Shown here one piece after another: positions 25,553 to 33,393 of a DNA stretch of 64,000 nucleotides (the stretch's first letter is position 1; each line of letters opens with the position of its first letter). The notes under the pieces were generated by a model that saw only the letters and a program-made list of their open reading frames with translations, was not told the DNA's origin and made no database searches. The position numbers were made by a program, and so were the translations under genes. Where the stretch lies: positions 6,734,501 through 6,798,500 of the forward strand of contig NZ_CP150290.1 of NCBI RefSeq assembly GCF_038051995.1, written 5' to 3'. This DNA is from Paenibacillus sp. FSL H8-0537 (GTDB lineage: Bacteria; Bacillota; Bacilli; Paenibacillales; Paenibacillaceae).

Positions 25553-27868
25553 ATGAAAATGAAATCTGCTAAATTAATCATGCTGATTGTTCTCGCTTTA
25601 TTTCTACAAATGGCATGGCCGGGCTCTCCTATACAGCAAATACATGCTGCTGCTTTAGTTTCAGGTGATTTTGAGTATGAAAATAATGGAAATGGGACAG
25701 CTACCATTACGAAATACTTAGGAAGTGCGGGGTATGTCAACATTCCAAAATCCATTAATGGGCTGAATGTAACCATAATTGGATCAGGGTCATTTGCCCG
25801 TAGTCAATTAACAAGCGTTACTATTCCTGATGGTGTAACATTCATAGGTGCTCAAGCTTTTTACTTCAGTCAACTAACTAGTGTTTCAATTCCGTACGGT
25901 GTTTATGCGATTGGAGTAGGAGCTTTTTCTAATAGCCAATTAAGAAGTGTTACTATACCGGATAGTGTTAAAAGAATTTTCAACGATGCCTTTTCGCATA
26001 ATCAGTTAACGAGTCTTGTTATTCCTGAAGGTGTCACTGATATTGATTCAGGAGCTTTTTCATACAACCAATTAACCAGCCTCTCTATCCCTGACGGTGT
26101 GAGGGCCCTCCGTGCGGACGTTTTTTCACATAACGAACTCACTAGTATCTCGCTACCTGATAGTATCTATGAAATTTATCAGAATGCTTTTTCCTATAAT
26201 CAACTAACCTCCCTTACTCTCCCTGTGGGTGTCTTCGGTGTTGCAGGGGAGGCTTTTTCCAATAATCAATTATCAAAGGTACTTGTTAAAGGCGATTCTA
26301 CATACATTAATCACGCTGCTTTTAGCGATAATCCATCAGGACTCACCCTAATTGGTTACGACAATGCAGAGCAATTTGCCGATGCCCAAGGATATTCATT
26401 TGAGCGATTTGCACCGATTAATGTCGATTTTAGCCCAGATGGAAACTTGAATTGGCAAAAGACGCATTCAACAGATGTAAATATATCTCTTCCCTCCTTA
26501 CCCGGTACTGAAATAATTAAATACCAGTGGTCTACAAGCGCTGCTATTCCTTTGTCCGGAGCATGGAATTTATTTGACTCCAATGTTTCTATTGCCGCTC
26601 CTACGCAAACTGGCCAATGGCATTTACATGTATGGGCAAAGGATTCTAACGGGTTTGACTTCTATTATGTGTCCCATCCTTTTTTTATTGATGTTACACC
26701 ACCAGATATTGTATTGACGACAGCTACACCTTCATCGAACCAGTCGGTTAGTGTCACTGCTTCCGTATATGATTCGCATAGCGGAACCGTTGAAACGAAA
26801 TGGGCAACCGGCATTCAATCCGTCTCCTATTTTGAACAAAGCGGAACTACACTTACCTTAATCGATAATAAAGCAACATTGAGCATAGCGGAAAATAGCT
26901 GGCTGAGCATCTATGTCAAAGATCAAGCAGGAAACGAGTATGTAAAACAGGTGCAAATTGTCTCCCCTTCTCCATTACCTAGCAGCGGCGGAGCTGGCGG
27001 AGGAAGCCTTCCTATTGTTTCCGGCAACACAGATATTAAACAGGTCAATGTCCTAGTAAATGGTAAAGCATTAGTACTGAATAAAATCAGTGATACGGCC
27101 TATACCGCAGAAACAGAAGCCAGCCAGATTACCCTCAGCCCTGATGTTGCTGCTAACGCAACGAAAGTTACGGCGTATATTAATGGAAAGTCCGTTAGTC
27201 TGGACAGCCCTATTGATCTCAAAGAAGGCGATAACCGAATTGAAGTGACTGTACAGGCAGCAGACGGGGCGACAAAAACTTACACTATTACCATTGTCCG
27301 CAAAGCCCAGCCTTCCGCTCCTAATACGTCTACGTTCACTGATGTGAACGAGCACTGGGCATCGGAAGCCATTCAGGAAATGACTGCTAGCGGCATTGTA
27401 AGCGGCTATCCTGATGGTTCATTCCGTCCAAATGCCCCTGTAACACGAGCAGAGTTCGTAGTCATGATCATGAAAGCCGCAGGAACAAACACAGGTAACA
27501 GCGGAGGAGCTGCAAGCTTCACCGACGGTACCGCAATTAGCACTTGGGCAAAGTCTGCAGTTGAAGAGGCGGTCAGCAAGGGCATCGTAAGCGGCTATGC
27601 CGACGGCAGTTTCCGGCCAAAAGAACGTATTACACGTGCGGAGCTCGTAACCATGGTTGCCAGAGCATTTAATATTGCTGTTGTTCAAGGCGATTCTAGC
27701 TTCACAGATAGTGCAAGCATTCCTAACTGGGCAAGTGGCGCAGCCGAGGCGCTGAAACAAAAAGGGGTATTGCAAGGACGTAAAGACGGACAGTTTGACG
27801 GGCAGGCAGAGGCCTCTCGCGCTGAGGCTATTACAATACTGTGGCAATTATTAAGCAGCCAATCCTAG
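25553..27868 (+). CDS. secreted BspA-type LRR surface protein with SLH anchor
   Basis: A 771-residue exported protein with a signal peptide at about 1-32 (cleavage near HAAA). Eight or so BspA/LRR_5 units (about 60-270) follow, each built on LTSVTIPDGVxxIxxxAFxxNQ-like blocks. Then come an Ig-like region (about 280-470), a Gly/Ser-rich linker, a cadherin-like beta domain (about 480-580), and three SLH domains (about 588-771; FTDVNEHWASEAI opens the first). SLH domains bind pyruvylated cell-wall polymer, holding the protein on the surface, where LRR proteins commonly adhere to other cells or polymers. The first two thirds are more AT-rich than the SLH part, which suggests domain acquisition. 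ATG at 25553 gives the better signal peptide and SD spacing. Confidence 0.88.
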   Translation: MKMKSAKLIMLIVLALFLQMAWPGSPIQQIHAAALVSGDFEYENNGNGTATITKYLGSAGYVNIPKSINGLNVTIIGSGSFARSQLTSVTIPDGVTFIGAQAFYFSQLTSVSIPYGVYAIGVGAFSNSQLRSVTIPDSVKRIFNDAFSHNQLTSLVIPEGVTDIDSGAFSYNQLTSLSIPDGVRALRADVFSHNELTSISLPDSIYEIYQNAFSYNQLTSLTLPVGVFGVAGEAFSNNQLSKVLVKGDSTYINHAAFSDNPSGLTLIGYDNAEQFADAQGYSFERFAPINVDFSPDGNLNWQKTHSTDVNISLPSLPGTEIIKYQWSTSAAIPLSGAWNLFDSNVSIAAPTQTGQWHLHVWAKDSNGFDFYYVSHPFFIDVTPPDIVLTTATPSSNQSVSVTASVYDSHSGTVETKWATGIQSVSYFEQSGTTLTLIDNKATLSIAENSWLSIYVKDQAGNEYVKQVQIVSPSPLPSSGGAGGGSLPIVSGNTDIKQVNVLVNGKALVLNKISDTAYTAETEASQITLSPDVAANATKVTAYINGKSVSLDSPIDLKEGDNRIEVTVQAADGATKTYTITIVRKAQPSAPNTSTFTDVNEHWASEAIQEMTASGIVSGYPDGSFRPNAPVTRAEFVVMIMKAAGTNTGNSGGAASFTDGTAISTWAKSAVEEAVSKGIVSGYADGSFRPKERITRAELVTMVARAFNIAVVQGDSSFTDSASIPNWASGAAEALKQKGVLQGRKDGQFDGQAEASRAEAITILWQLLSSQS

Positions 27869-27888
27869 TTTACGTGATAAAATGAAGT

Positions 27889-27922
27889 AAAAAACCAGTT
27901 TCTTATGAGACTGGTTTTTTTA
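27889..27922. terminator. bidirectional terminator between convergent SLH and VOC genes
   Basis: AAAAACCAGT/ACTGGTTTTT stem with a short loop, an A run on the left and seven T on the right, so it can end transcription from both sides. Confidence 0.88.
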
Positions 27923-27941
27923 ATGATAAGATCTGCTGCAT

Positions 27942-28418
27942 TCAAAGCAGCGTCCGCTCCTCCTCCAAAAGACCCGAACGATCAAAATCCACATCCTCAA
28001 TAAACTCGATTACCTCGCCATTCGGGCTATAGACGAGCGCATTTCTGACGAGCAGCGGCGGCTCCCCAAGGGCAAGCTCGCTAGGCTCTATATACGCCTT
28101 CGCTCCGTGGGCAAGCGACTTCTGATAAATGACATCCACTTGATCAACATAAAAGGCCAGATGCAGCAGCGCCCCATGGACTACCTCCTCATCAGAAGCA
28201 GCTTTTCTCCCTTGTGCCGGAATGACGGCCTCATTATCGAAAATCTCTAGGCAGGTCCGTCCGTCAGGCGAAATCAGCATGGACGCTTCCTTGATCTGAA
28301 ACGACGGCAAGCTCCAATGATGCCCCACCTTAAAACCTAAGGCCAGCGTGTAAAACGCAATCGTTTCTTGATAATTTTTAGCTTGAATAGCTACGTGCGC
28401 AAGTCCTTTTATACTCAT
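27942..28418 (-). CDS. VOC/glyoxalase-superfamily protein
   Basis: A 158-residue vicinal-oxygen-chelate protein made of two beta-alpha-beta-beta-beta modules. Likely metal ligands are His8 (GLAHVAIQ), Glu in CLEIF, His in LLHLAFYV and Glu in VIEFIED, so it may be an active lyase, dioxygenase or thiol transferase; the sequence does not say which. It is divergent from the Lrp-family regulator at 28576, which may control it. Confidence 0.85.
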   Translation of the reverse strand: MSIKGLAHVAIQAKNYQETIAFYTLALGFKVGHHWSLPSFQIKEASMLISPDGRTCLEIFDNEAVIPAQGRKAASDEEVVHGALLHLAFYVDQVDVIYQKSLAHGAKAYIEPSELALGEPPLLVRNALVYSPNGEVIEFIEDVDFDRSGLLEEERTLL

Positions 28419-28575
28419 CTGCCATCGCTCCCGTTTCGAATATGCCGTTTATTTTACGGGGAATATAGGGATAAATACATAGAATAGATGAGGATATTCG
28501 GCTAAAATAGTTCATATATCGCAGTTATTTAAGCAAAATAGGCTTATTTTTCAAGGCATAGCCTGGGAGGTGCTT

Positions 28576-29013
28576 ATGATGGATCATCTCATTGATGATA
28601 TTGATAAAAAAATTATGCAGCTGCTTCAGCAAAATGCCCGAATGCCCATCTCACAAATCAGCAAACAAATCGCCATGTCTCCCCCTTCGGTTAAAGAAAG
28701 AATAATGAAGCTGGAAGAGAAAAATATTATAGCTTCATACACAACCGTATTCTGTTTGCAGGAGCTGAATCGCGGAATGACCACCTTTATTCTCGTGAAA
28801 ACAGAGCAATGCCAAGAGCTGGTCGATTTTTGCCACAACGCTGGTGAAGTAACAGATTTATTTCGAATAAGCGGGGAATATAATTATTTAATCAAAATAC
28901 AAACCGGCTCCGTCGGCGAGGTTGCCGCTTTTCAAGATACGCTGGTCACGCTTGGAGCCTCCAAATCGCATATTAGTATGAAAAATATAATCGAGAACAG
29001 GGTTTTGCTCTAA
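28576..29013 (+). CDS. Lrp/AsnC-family transcriptional regulator
   Basis: A 145-residue regulator with a winged helix-turn-helix near residues 5-60 (LIDDIDKKIMQLLQQNARM; recognition helix in SPPSVKERIMKLE) and a C-terminal RAM ligand domain (about 65-140). Lrp proteins form octamers that sense amino acids or related effectors. GGGAGG lies 5-8 nt before two ATG codons (28576 and 28579). It diverges from the VOC gene across about 157 nt. Confidence 0.9.
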   Translation: MMDHLIDDIDKKIMQLLQQNARMPISQISKQIAMSPPSVKERIMKLEEKNIIASYTTVFCLQELNRGMTTFILVKTEQCQELVDFCHNAGEVTDLFRISGEYNYLIKIQTGSVGEVAAFQDTLVTLGASKSHISMKNIIENRVLL

Positions 29014-29071
29014 CGCTTGTTGTTGGCTAATAGCAATTGGCTATTGGCTAAGCATTTAATGCCCGCTTACG

Positions 29072-29100
29072 AAAAAAAGCCATCCCGCGAAGGATGGCTT
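29072..29100 (-). terminator. terminator of the ohr operon
   Basis: AAGCCATCC pairs with GGATGGCTT around a 6-nt loop, with seven T following on the minus strand, 10 nt past the ohr stop. Confidence 0.88.
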
Positions 29101-29109
29101 GATCTGTCA

Positions 29110-29523
29110 TTAAACGATGTTCAATTCGACTTTCATGTTTCCTCTTGTTGCTCTTGAATACGGGCAAACCTGATGCGCCGCTTCAACAAGCTCCTTCGCC
29201 ACATCTGCATCTACGCCAACTACGGAAATGTCCAGCTTCGCTTCCAGACCGTAGCCGCCATCTTCTTCTTTGCCGAGCGTGACATGCGCTGTAACCTGCG
29301 TCTTCTCAACCTTGATCTTTTTCATTCTTGCGACAACGTTCAAGGCACTTTCAAAGCAAGCCGCATAGCCGCCAGCAAAAAGCTGCTCTGGATTCGTGGC
29401 GCCGCCTGGGCCGCCTAGCTCCTTAGGTGCGCGAATTGCTAATTCCAAAATGCCGTCCTCGGATTTAAGCTGACCGTCTCTTCCGCCTACTGCTGTTACT
29501 GTAGCTGTGTATAAATTTTGCAT
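29110..29523 (-). CDS. ohr: organic hydroperoxide resistance protein, Ohr/OsmC family
   Basis: A 137-residue thiol peroxidase that reduces organic and fatty-acid hydroperoxides in the cytoplasm. The two catalytic cysteines are visible, C56 in GYAACFESA and C120 in HQVCPYSRATRGN, and the C-terminal motif is that of Ohr rather than OsmC. Length is normal for the family. It follows the monooxygenase-like gene by 14 nt, so both are probably one mRNA responding to oxidant stress. No adjacent MarR-type OhrR gene is present. Confidence 0.93.
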   Translation of the reverse strand: MQNLYTATVTAVGGRDGQLKSEDGILELAIRAPKELGGPGGATNPEQLFAGGYAACFESALNVVARMKKIKVEKTQVTAHVTLGKEEDGGYGLEAKLDISVVGVDADVAKELVEAAHQVCPYSRATRGNMKVELNIV

Positions 29524-29537
29524 AACAATCGCCTCCG

Positions 29538-29825
29538 TTATTGTTTTGGTGTAGAAAGTTTAAGTTCTGGCGGTGCCGCCAATACGCCGCGTGCAAAGCC
29601 AGCGAATGCTGTGTAATGCGCCGATCCATTATGCTCGTCAATCGCCTGCTGATCCTGCCATTCCTCCAGCATCACAAAATGGCTGGGCTGCTCCGCATCC
29701 TCATACAGCTTGTAGCTTATATTGCCCGGCTCCTGCTGCGTCGCGGCAATCAGAATTTTCGCCTGCTCAATAAAAGCCTCACGTGCGTCTGCTTGTACCT
29801 TCAAAAAAGCTTGTACAATAATCAT
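29538..29825 (-). CDS. ABM-domain monooxygenase-like protein (YgiN type)
   Basis: A 95-residue dimeric ferredoxin-like alpha/beta barrel protein of the antibiotic biosynthesis monooxygenase superfamily. The EPGNISYKLYED and FVMLEEWQDQQAIDEH segments are typical. Family members oxidise quinols or break down heme, or have no known activity. GGAGG lies upstream of the ATG. Linkage to ohr, 14 nt downstream, suggests a role in oxidative or quinone stress (inferred). Confidence 0.85.
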   Translation of the reverse strand: MIIVQAFLKVQADAREAFIEQAKILIAATQQEPGNISYKLYEDAEQPSHFVMLEEWQDQQAIDEHNGSAHYTAFAGFARGVLAAPPELKLSTPKQ

Positions 29826-30538
29826 CTGTGCCTACCTCCATGCTGTGTGCTGCGACACCCTACTTTCTTATTACCCAAATTGCTAATTGCTATCCCAATA
29901 ATTTGGAAATACAAGTCGGATATTAGAAGGCCTCACCAATAAATTGTATAAAATTTAATTTGATAAAACCAATATTAACGCATCGCTTTACCGCTGTCAA
30001 CTGCCTTTAACAAAAAATGCTGCAAAAACACGGTTCCTAGACCCCCGCAGTTTGCCCACAGTTCGAACGCCCACTCCCTTTTTCAAGGACTGAGGTTCCG
30101 CTATTTTGGATTTTGAATCGATTTCAGGCCATAAGCGGACAGGATATCCGTTATTGCCCACATTATCCCAGAAATATGGCCAATTGCAGCCCATTAGTGG
30201 CTCCTGAGTCCGCGACCTATGCCTTAATCGGTGATTCGGTTGAAATAGCGGCCGCTGTGTCCACCAAGTCTAGCTTTATGCTAGGAGCAGACCAATGAAG
30301 CGAAATGCAGGAGGCTGCTTTTCAGTAAGTACATTCACATTCTCGTATATTCATATTCACAAATATTCACATCCATGAGGGGTGACATTCCCAGTAGTAG
30401 AGGAACTACATTTGACGTGGGCTTCGATCAGGATCTGGATCACTTACGCTTACGCTTACGTTTGCATCCACGTCCTAGCAACAAAATCCCAAAATAAACG
30501 TTATACATATATAGGAAAACGCATAGGGAGGGTTCAAA
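29826..30538. other. 713-nt gene-poor region with repeats
   Basis: No convincing gene. It holds the upstream region of the ohr operon, including an AT-rich imperfect palindrome near 29944-29960 that vaguely recalls OhrR sites, the GCGGAC repeat array at about 30085-30280, and short tandem ATTCACA and CTTACG tracts near 30330-30460 before the DUF1361 gene. Confidence 0.6.
30085..30280. repeat. GCGGAC/GTCCGC periodic intergenic repeat, array 1
   Basis: Four degenerate units about 55-60 nt apart, each with a half-palindrome such as ATAAGCGGACAGGATATCCG, ATTAGTGGCTCCTGAGTCCGC and AATAGCGGCCGCTGTGTCC. The same unit type occurs at 53.9-54.1 kb and as a single copy near 31.92 kb. Confidence 0.55.
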
Positions 30539-31258
30539 CTGAAATTTCGGGAAAATACGCAGCTGCACAGCAAAGCTATTATTATTGCCGTTTTATTGGC
30601 GGCTACTATAGCAAGCCTCACTTTGGCAGATCACTTAAGAGCGGTGACAGGCCGCGCAATTTATTTATTTTTGGATTGGGATGTGTTTCTGGCGTGGGTT
30701 CCACTGGGGCTTTCCTTAATCATTGAGCTGGCAGCTTTTTATTTGAAGCAGAAGCATACAGCGGTGAAGACGCTGATTTTGCTGCCTCTCGGACTGGTAT
30801 GGCTGCTCTTCTATCCAAACGCCGCTTATTTGATCACGGACCTGCTGCATCCCTTTATGCGAGTTCAGGCCGATGGGGGCGGGCATTTTGTCCAGACGAT
30901 GGAATTTTGGCAGCATCTTTTTATTTTTCTGACGGCAGCTTCAGTCGGTGTGCTGGTAAGCGTCGTCTCGCTGTACTCGCTGCATCAGCTCATCCGTCAA
31001 GCCTTTGGCGCTGTTACTGGCTGGCTGTTCACTGTTGTTGTTTTGCTGCTCAGCAGCTTCGGCATCTATATTGGCAGGTTTGTACGCTGGAACACTTGGG
31101 ATGTATGGGCACGACCGCATGTCGTATTCGGCCAGCTCTATGAGATCGTAACGAATGCGAAGGCAGAAGTACTGCTTATCCCCTTCACCTTGTCAATCTT
31201 TGCCTTCACTTTGTTTTTCTACGTAGTGCTTTACGCCTTTACTTGGATGAGGCGGTAG
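30539..31258 (+). CDS. DUF1361 membrane protein with apparent CTG start
   Basis: A 239-residue DUF1361 protein with about seven hydrophobic spans; the function of the family is unknown. The first usual start codon, TTG at 30596, falls inside the first membrane span and has no SD. A CTG at 30539 lies 6 nt behind GGGAGGG and would give a natural N-terminus of basic and polar residues before the first span (block KFRENTQLHSKAIIIAVLL). An in-frame stop at 30524 rules out a start further upstream. CTG initiation is therefore the best reading. It is followed by a hairpin shared with the convergent sigma-like pair. Confidence 0.8.
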   Translation: MKFRENTQLHSKAIIIAVLLAATIASLTLADHLRAVTGRAIYLFLDWDVFLAWVPLGLSLIIELAAFYLKQKHTAVKTLILLPLGLVWLLFYPNAAYLITDLLHPFMRVQADGGGHFVQTMEFWQHLFIFLTAASVGVLVSVVSLYSLHQLIRQAFGAVTGWLFTVVVLLLSSFGIYIGRFVRWNTWDVWARPHVVFGQLYEIVTNAKAEVLLIPFTLSIFAFTLFFYVVLYAFTWMRR

Positions 31259-31305
31259 ATATCGAGTGTCTGAGTGTTAGAGTGTCTGGGTTCCTAAATG
31301 CCTAT

Positions 31306-31335
31306 AGCCCCCTATCCGATTTCGGCTAGGGGGCT
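31306..31335. terminator. hairpin shared by DUF1361 and sigma-like genes
   Basis: AGCCCCCTA pairs with TAGGGGGCT over 9 bp with a 12-nt loop. T-runs are weak on both sides. The stop codon of the 31326-31550 gene is contained in the right arm. Confidence 0.55.
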
Positions 31336-31550
31336 TCTTGTCCTTCCTTGAAAAAAGCAAGCAGCTCAGCAGTCATGCTCTGCACAGCATCCTCTTGCGG
31401 CATGCGGATAAAGCGGCTGATTCGTATCATCTCCGGCTCAAAAAATCGGATCAGCGCAAGTGCCGCCTGCTCATCATTTTGCTGAACCAGCTCGAGCAGC
31501 CTCAGGAACTCAGCATCTGACATAGCTGCTTCAGCGTCTTTTGCTTCCAT
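31326..31550 (-). CDS. small helical protein, possible sigma-region-2-like partner
   Basis: A 74-residue helical protein resembling the small helix-turn-helix_16/RsoA-type proteins that accompany truncated sigma factors: two helices with LLELVQQNDEQAALALIRFFEPEM (given here in blocks LLELVQQND and ALIRFFEPEM) then IRMPQEDAVQSMTAELLAFF. It starts inside the upstream sigma-like gene, overlapping it by 49 nt in another frame, so the two must be co-expressed. AGGCGG lies before the ATG. It probably supplies a core-polymerase or -10 contact missing from its partner (inferred from RsoA of the SigO-RsoA system). Confidence 0.6.
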   Translation of the reverse strand: MEAKDAEAAMSDAEFLRLLELVQQNDEQAALALIRFFEPEMIRISRFIRMPQEDAVQSMTAELLAFFKEGQEAP

Positions 31551-31843
31551 TTGTTCACCGCCTGCTGGCTCATGTTCAGCGCCTTGGCCACCTGCGCTTC
31601 CGTCTTATCCTGCAAATACAGCTCATGAATGACTGTTCGGCCCAGCTTTGAAGGGAGCGCAGCAAGCAGCTGCTGCACTAATAATTTCTGCTCCATCTGG
31701 TCGGAATCGCTATCCGGCCGGACGGGCTCATAAGTGAGCGAGCATTCATGCTTGCGCTGCTTTTTCGCCTGATACTGGATGCGCCAGCCGATGCGGTAGA
31801 GTTCTTTTTTATAAAAATCAATAACCGTCCTCGCTTCATCCAT
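31502..31843 (-). CDS. short sigma-70 region-4 protein (YvrI/SigO-like)
   Basis: A 113-residue protein whose C-terminal half is a sigma-70 region 4 helix-turn-helix (TEAQVAKALNMSQQAVNKWKQKTLKQL), shown by the blocks TEAQVAKALNMS and AVNKWKQKTLKQL. The N-terminal half is basic and helical. Sigma region 2, needed for -10 melting, is not evident. GAGGAGGT lies 8 nt before the ATG. Together with the overlapping 74-residue gene it resembles the two-subunit SigO-RsoA arrangement of Bacillus subtilis or similar sigma-like pairs in mobile elements. Its target promoter is unknown. Confidence 0.7.
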   Translation of the reverse strand: MDEARTVIDFYKKELYRIGWRIQYQAKKQRKHECSLTYEPVRPDSDSDQMEQKLLVQQLLAALPSKLGRTVIHELYLQDKTEAQVAKALNMSQQAVNKWKQKTLKQLCQMLSS

Positions 31844-31962
31844 CTACTAAAACCTCCTCTATCGTTATAATCATCTCATTCGTTAGGATAATTATAACAA
31901 TTATAGGAGCTTATTAAAGGACATCTAGCGGACACAAGGCGGACTGAAAGCGGACCCGCTTG

Positions 31963-32676
31963 CTACTGGTACTTCTGAGTCTCCTTGAAATATGCCAAAT
32001 TGTTCGCAATAAACAAAACTAACAGGAGGAGGAACGGAAACAATTGAAAGCTGCTTAGCGCGGAATAGGCAAAGGTGACAAATACGAGCGCATACAGCGT
32101 ATTATTAATCATGTTGAAGGCGCGATACGACGCTTTATACACAATGAATTTCTCCGCCTCATCCAGCTTGTCCATATAGGCCTGTTTTGCTCCAAAAGGG
32201 CGTCCGGTGTCAAAAACCCGCTTCGGAAAATTGCGGTTAAACACTTTAAATAGCAGCGATTGCAGCCGAATGTGTGCCAGCACCAGTAAAATCGAAATAA
32301 TTAGAAGGGCAAGCACAGGCTTGCCGTGTATGTCCTCAATAATCATTTGTGAAAGCAGCGTCATGCTGCCAACGATCGCCGTATACGTGCCAAAGGTGTT
32401 CAGCATCATGCTGGAGCTGAGCAGCCTCTCCCCCTTCTCCTTATCCTCCTCCTGGTTGAACTTCAGACAATACCTTACGCTGGCTGCCCAAGTTCCAATA
32501 GAAGCGAGCAGAAACAGCATATGGATGACATCAAGGCGAAAAAAGCCCACCGATATCCCCTCGAAATTCAGCTTCCCTGCATTCGACATCCCAAAATAAC
32601 TTACTCCAAAACCTAATAATCCACCTATAACAATAATAAGCACCCACTGCAGCTTCTGCGATTTCCCCTTGCTCAT
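31963..32676 (-). CDS. DUF3169-like multispan membrane protein
   Basis: A 237-residue membrane protein with six hydrophobic spans (about 10-30, 50-67, 92-112, 122-142, 190-208 and 212-230) and a central polar loop. It is coupled to the small XRE regulator by a 4-nt overlap. DUF3169 proteins are recurrently encoded behind such regulators in Bacillota; their biochemical role is not known, though a membrane-stress or bacteriocin-response function is often suspected. Confidence 0.75.
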   Translation of the reverse strand: MSKGKSQKLQWVLIIVIGGLLGFGVSYFGMSNAGKLNFEGISVGFFRLDVIHMLFLLASIGTWAASVRYCLKFNQEEDKEKGERLLSSSMMLNTFGTYTAIVGSMTLLSQMIIEDIHGKPVLALLIISILLVLAHIRLQSLLFKVFNRNFPKRVFDTGRPFGAKQAYMDKLDEAEKFIVYKASYRAFNMINNTLYALVFVTFAYSALSSFQLFPFLLLLVLFIANNLAYFKETQKYQ

Positions 32677-32888
32677 TGAAGTTCCCCCTCATCATCCAAT
32701 ATAAAAATAAATTCCACAGGCTCCTTAAACAGCTTCGCCATCTTTAACGCCAGAACCACTGATGGTGAATAGTCGCCCCGTTCAATTAAGCTGATCGTTT
32801 GCCGAGAGACATCAATGGCTTCAGCCAGCTCCGACTGGCTCATTCGAAAACGAGCCCTTAATTCGCGAACCCGATTATCGAGCTTCAT
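32673..32888 (-). CDS. small XRE-family transcriptional regulator
   Basis: A 71-residue Cro/C1-type helix-turn-helix protein consisting almost only of the DNA-binding domain (MSQSELAEAIDVSRQTISLIERG spans helices 2-3; block DVSRQTISLIE is the recognition part). It probably represses its own operon with the DUF3169 gene, whose start overlaps its stop by 4 nt. The promoter would lie in 32889-32976, next to the CPBP remnant. Confidence 0.9.
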   Translation of the reverse strand: MKLDNRVRELRARFRMSQSELAEAIDVSRQTISLIERGDYSPSVVLALKMAKLFKEPVEFIFILDDEGELQ

Positions 32889-32976
32889 ACGTCCACCTCC
32901 ATGTGACTAATATACAGGATGCACGACATAATGTAAACTAAAGTTGTCAAAATAATAAATAAAACTTACAAATCAT

Positions 32977-33264
32977 ATGCTGTTTGGTGTCACGCATATT
33001 TTGAATGCTTTATCGGGGCAAAATGCGGTTGATACGACGATCCAAATCGTCTATTCCTTAGCGGTCGGCCTTTCCCTTGCGTTATTAATGGTGAAAAATC
33101 GCAACATTGTGCCGCTGATTTTGTTTCATTTTGTGCATAACCTAATTCAGTTTCTTGGCAATGAGCGTACCGCCATCGGCCCAGATCTGCTCAGTATCGC
33201 GATCCTTGCGGTGCATTGCGTTTGGTTAGGCATGAGTCTGAGAAAAGGGAAAGCAACAGCTTAA
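32977..33264 (+). pseudogene. truncated CPBP intramembrane metalloprotease
   Basis: A 95-residue C-terminal fragment of a CPBP (CAAX/Abi) protease. It retains motif 2 (FGVTHILNAL) and motif 3 (HFVHN) and three membrane spans. It lacks the N-terminal half with the catalytic EExxxR motif. No suitable SD precedes any start, and the coding sequence begins directly beside the XRE promoter. This is best read as a gene cut by deletion. Confidence 0.75.
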
Positions 33265-33310
33265 CGCAGCACTTTTTGGTAAATCCAATTTTCTCCATGA
33301 GTTTGAAAGC

Positions 33311-33355
33311 AAAGAGACTTCCATAAGCCTCAGCAGCTTGAACAGAAGTCTCTTT
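33311..33355. terminator. bidirectional terminator between CPBP remnant and ankyrin gene
   Basis: AAAGAGACTTC pairs perfectly with GAAGTCTCTTT; the 23-nt loop can fold further through AAGC/GCTT. Short T and A runs flank it. Confidence 0.7.
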
Positions 33356-33393
33356 ATTGATTTACATGCAACCGGACCAACTGTGTTTCCCAG

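Noticed and set aside
29940..29962. AT-rich palindrome upstream of the ohr operon as an OhrR operator
   Set aside because: Only one imperfect AATTGTA half-site, more than 110 nt from the start, in AT-rich sequence where such matches are common.
29997..30194. Open frame of 65 codons on the minus strand
   Set aside because: It lies inside the GCGGAC repeat array and its residues follow the repeat sequence; no SD.
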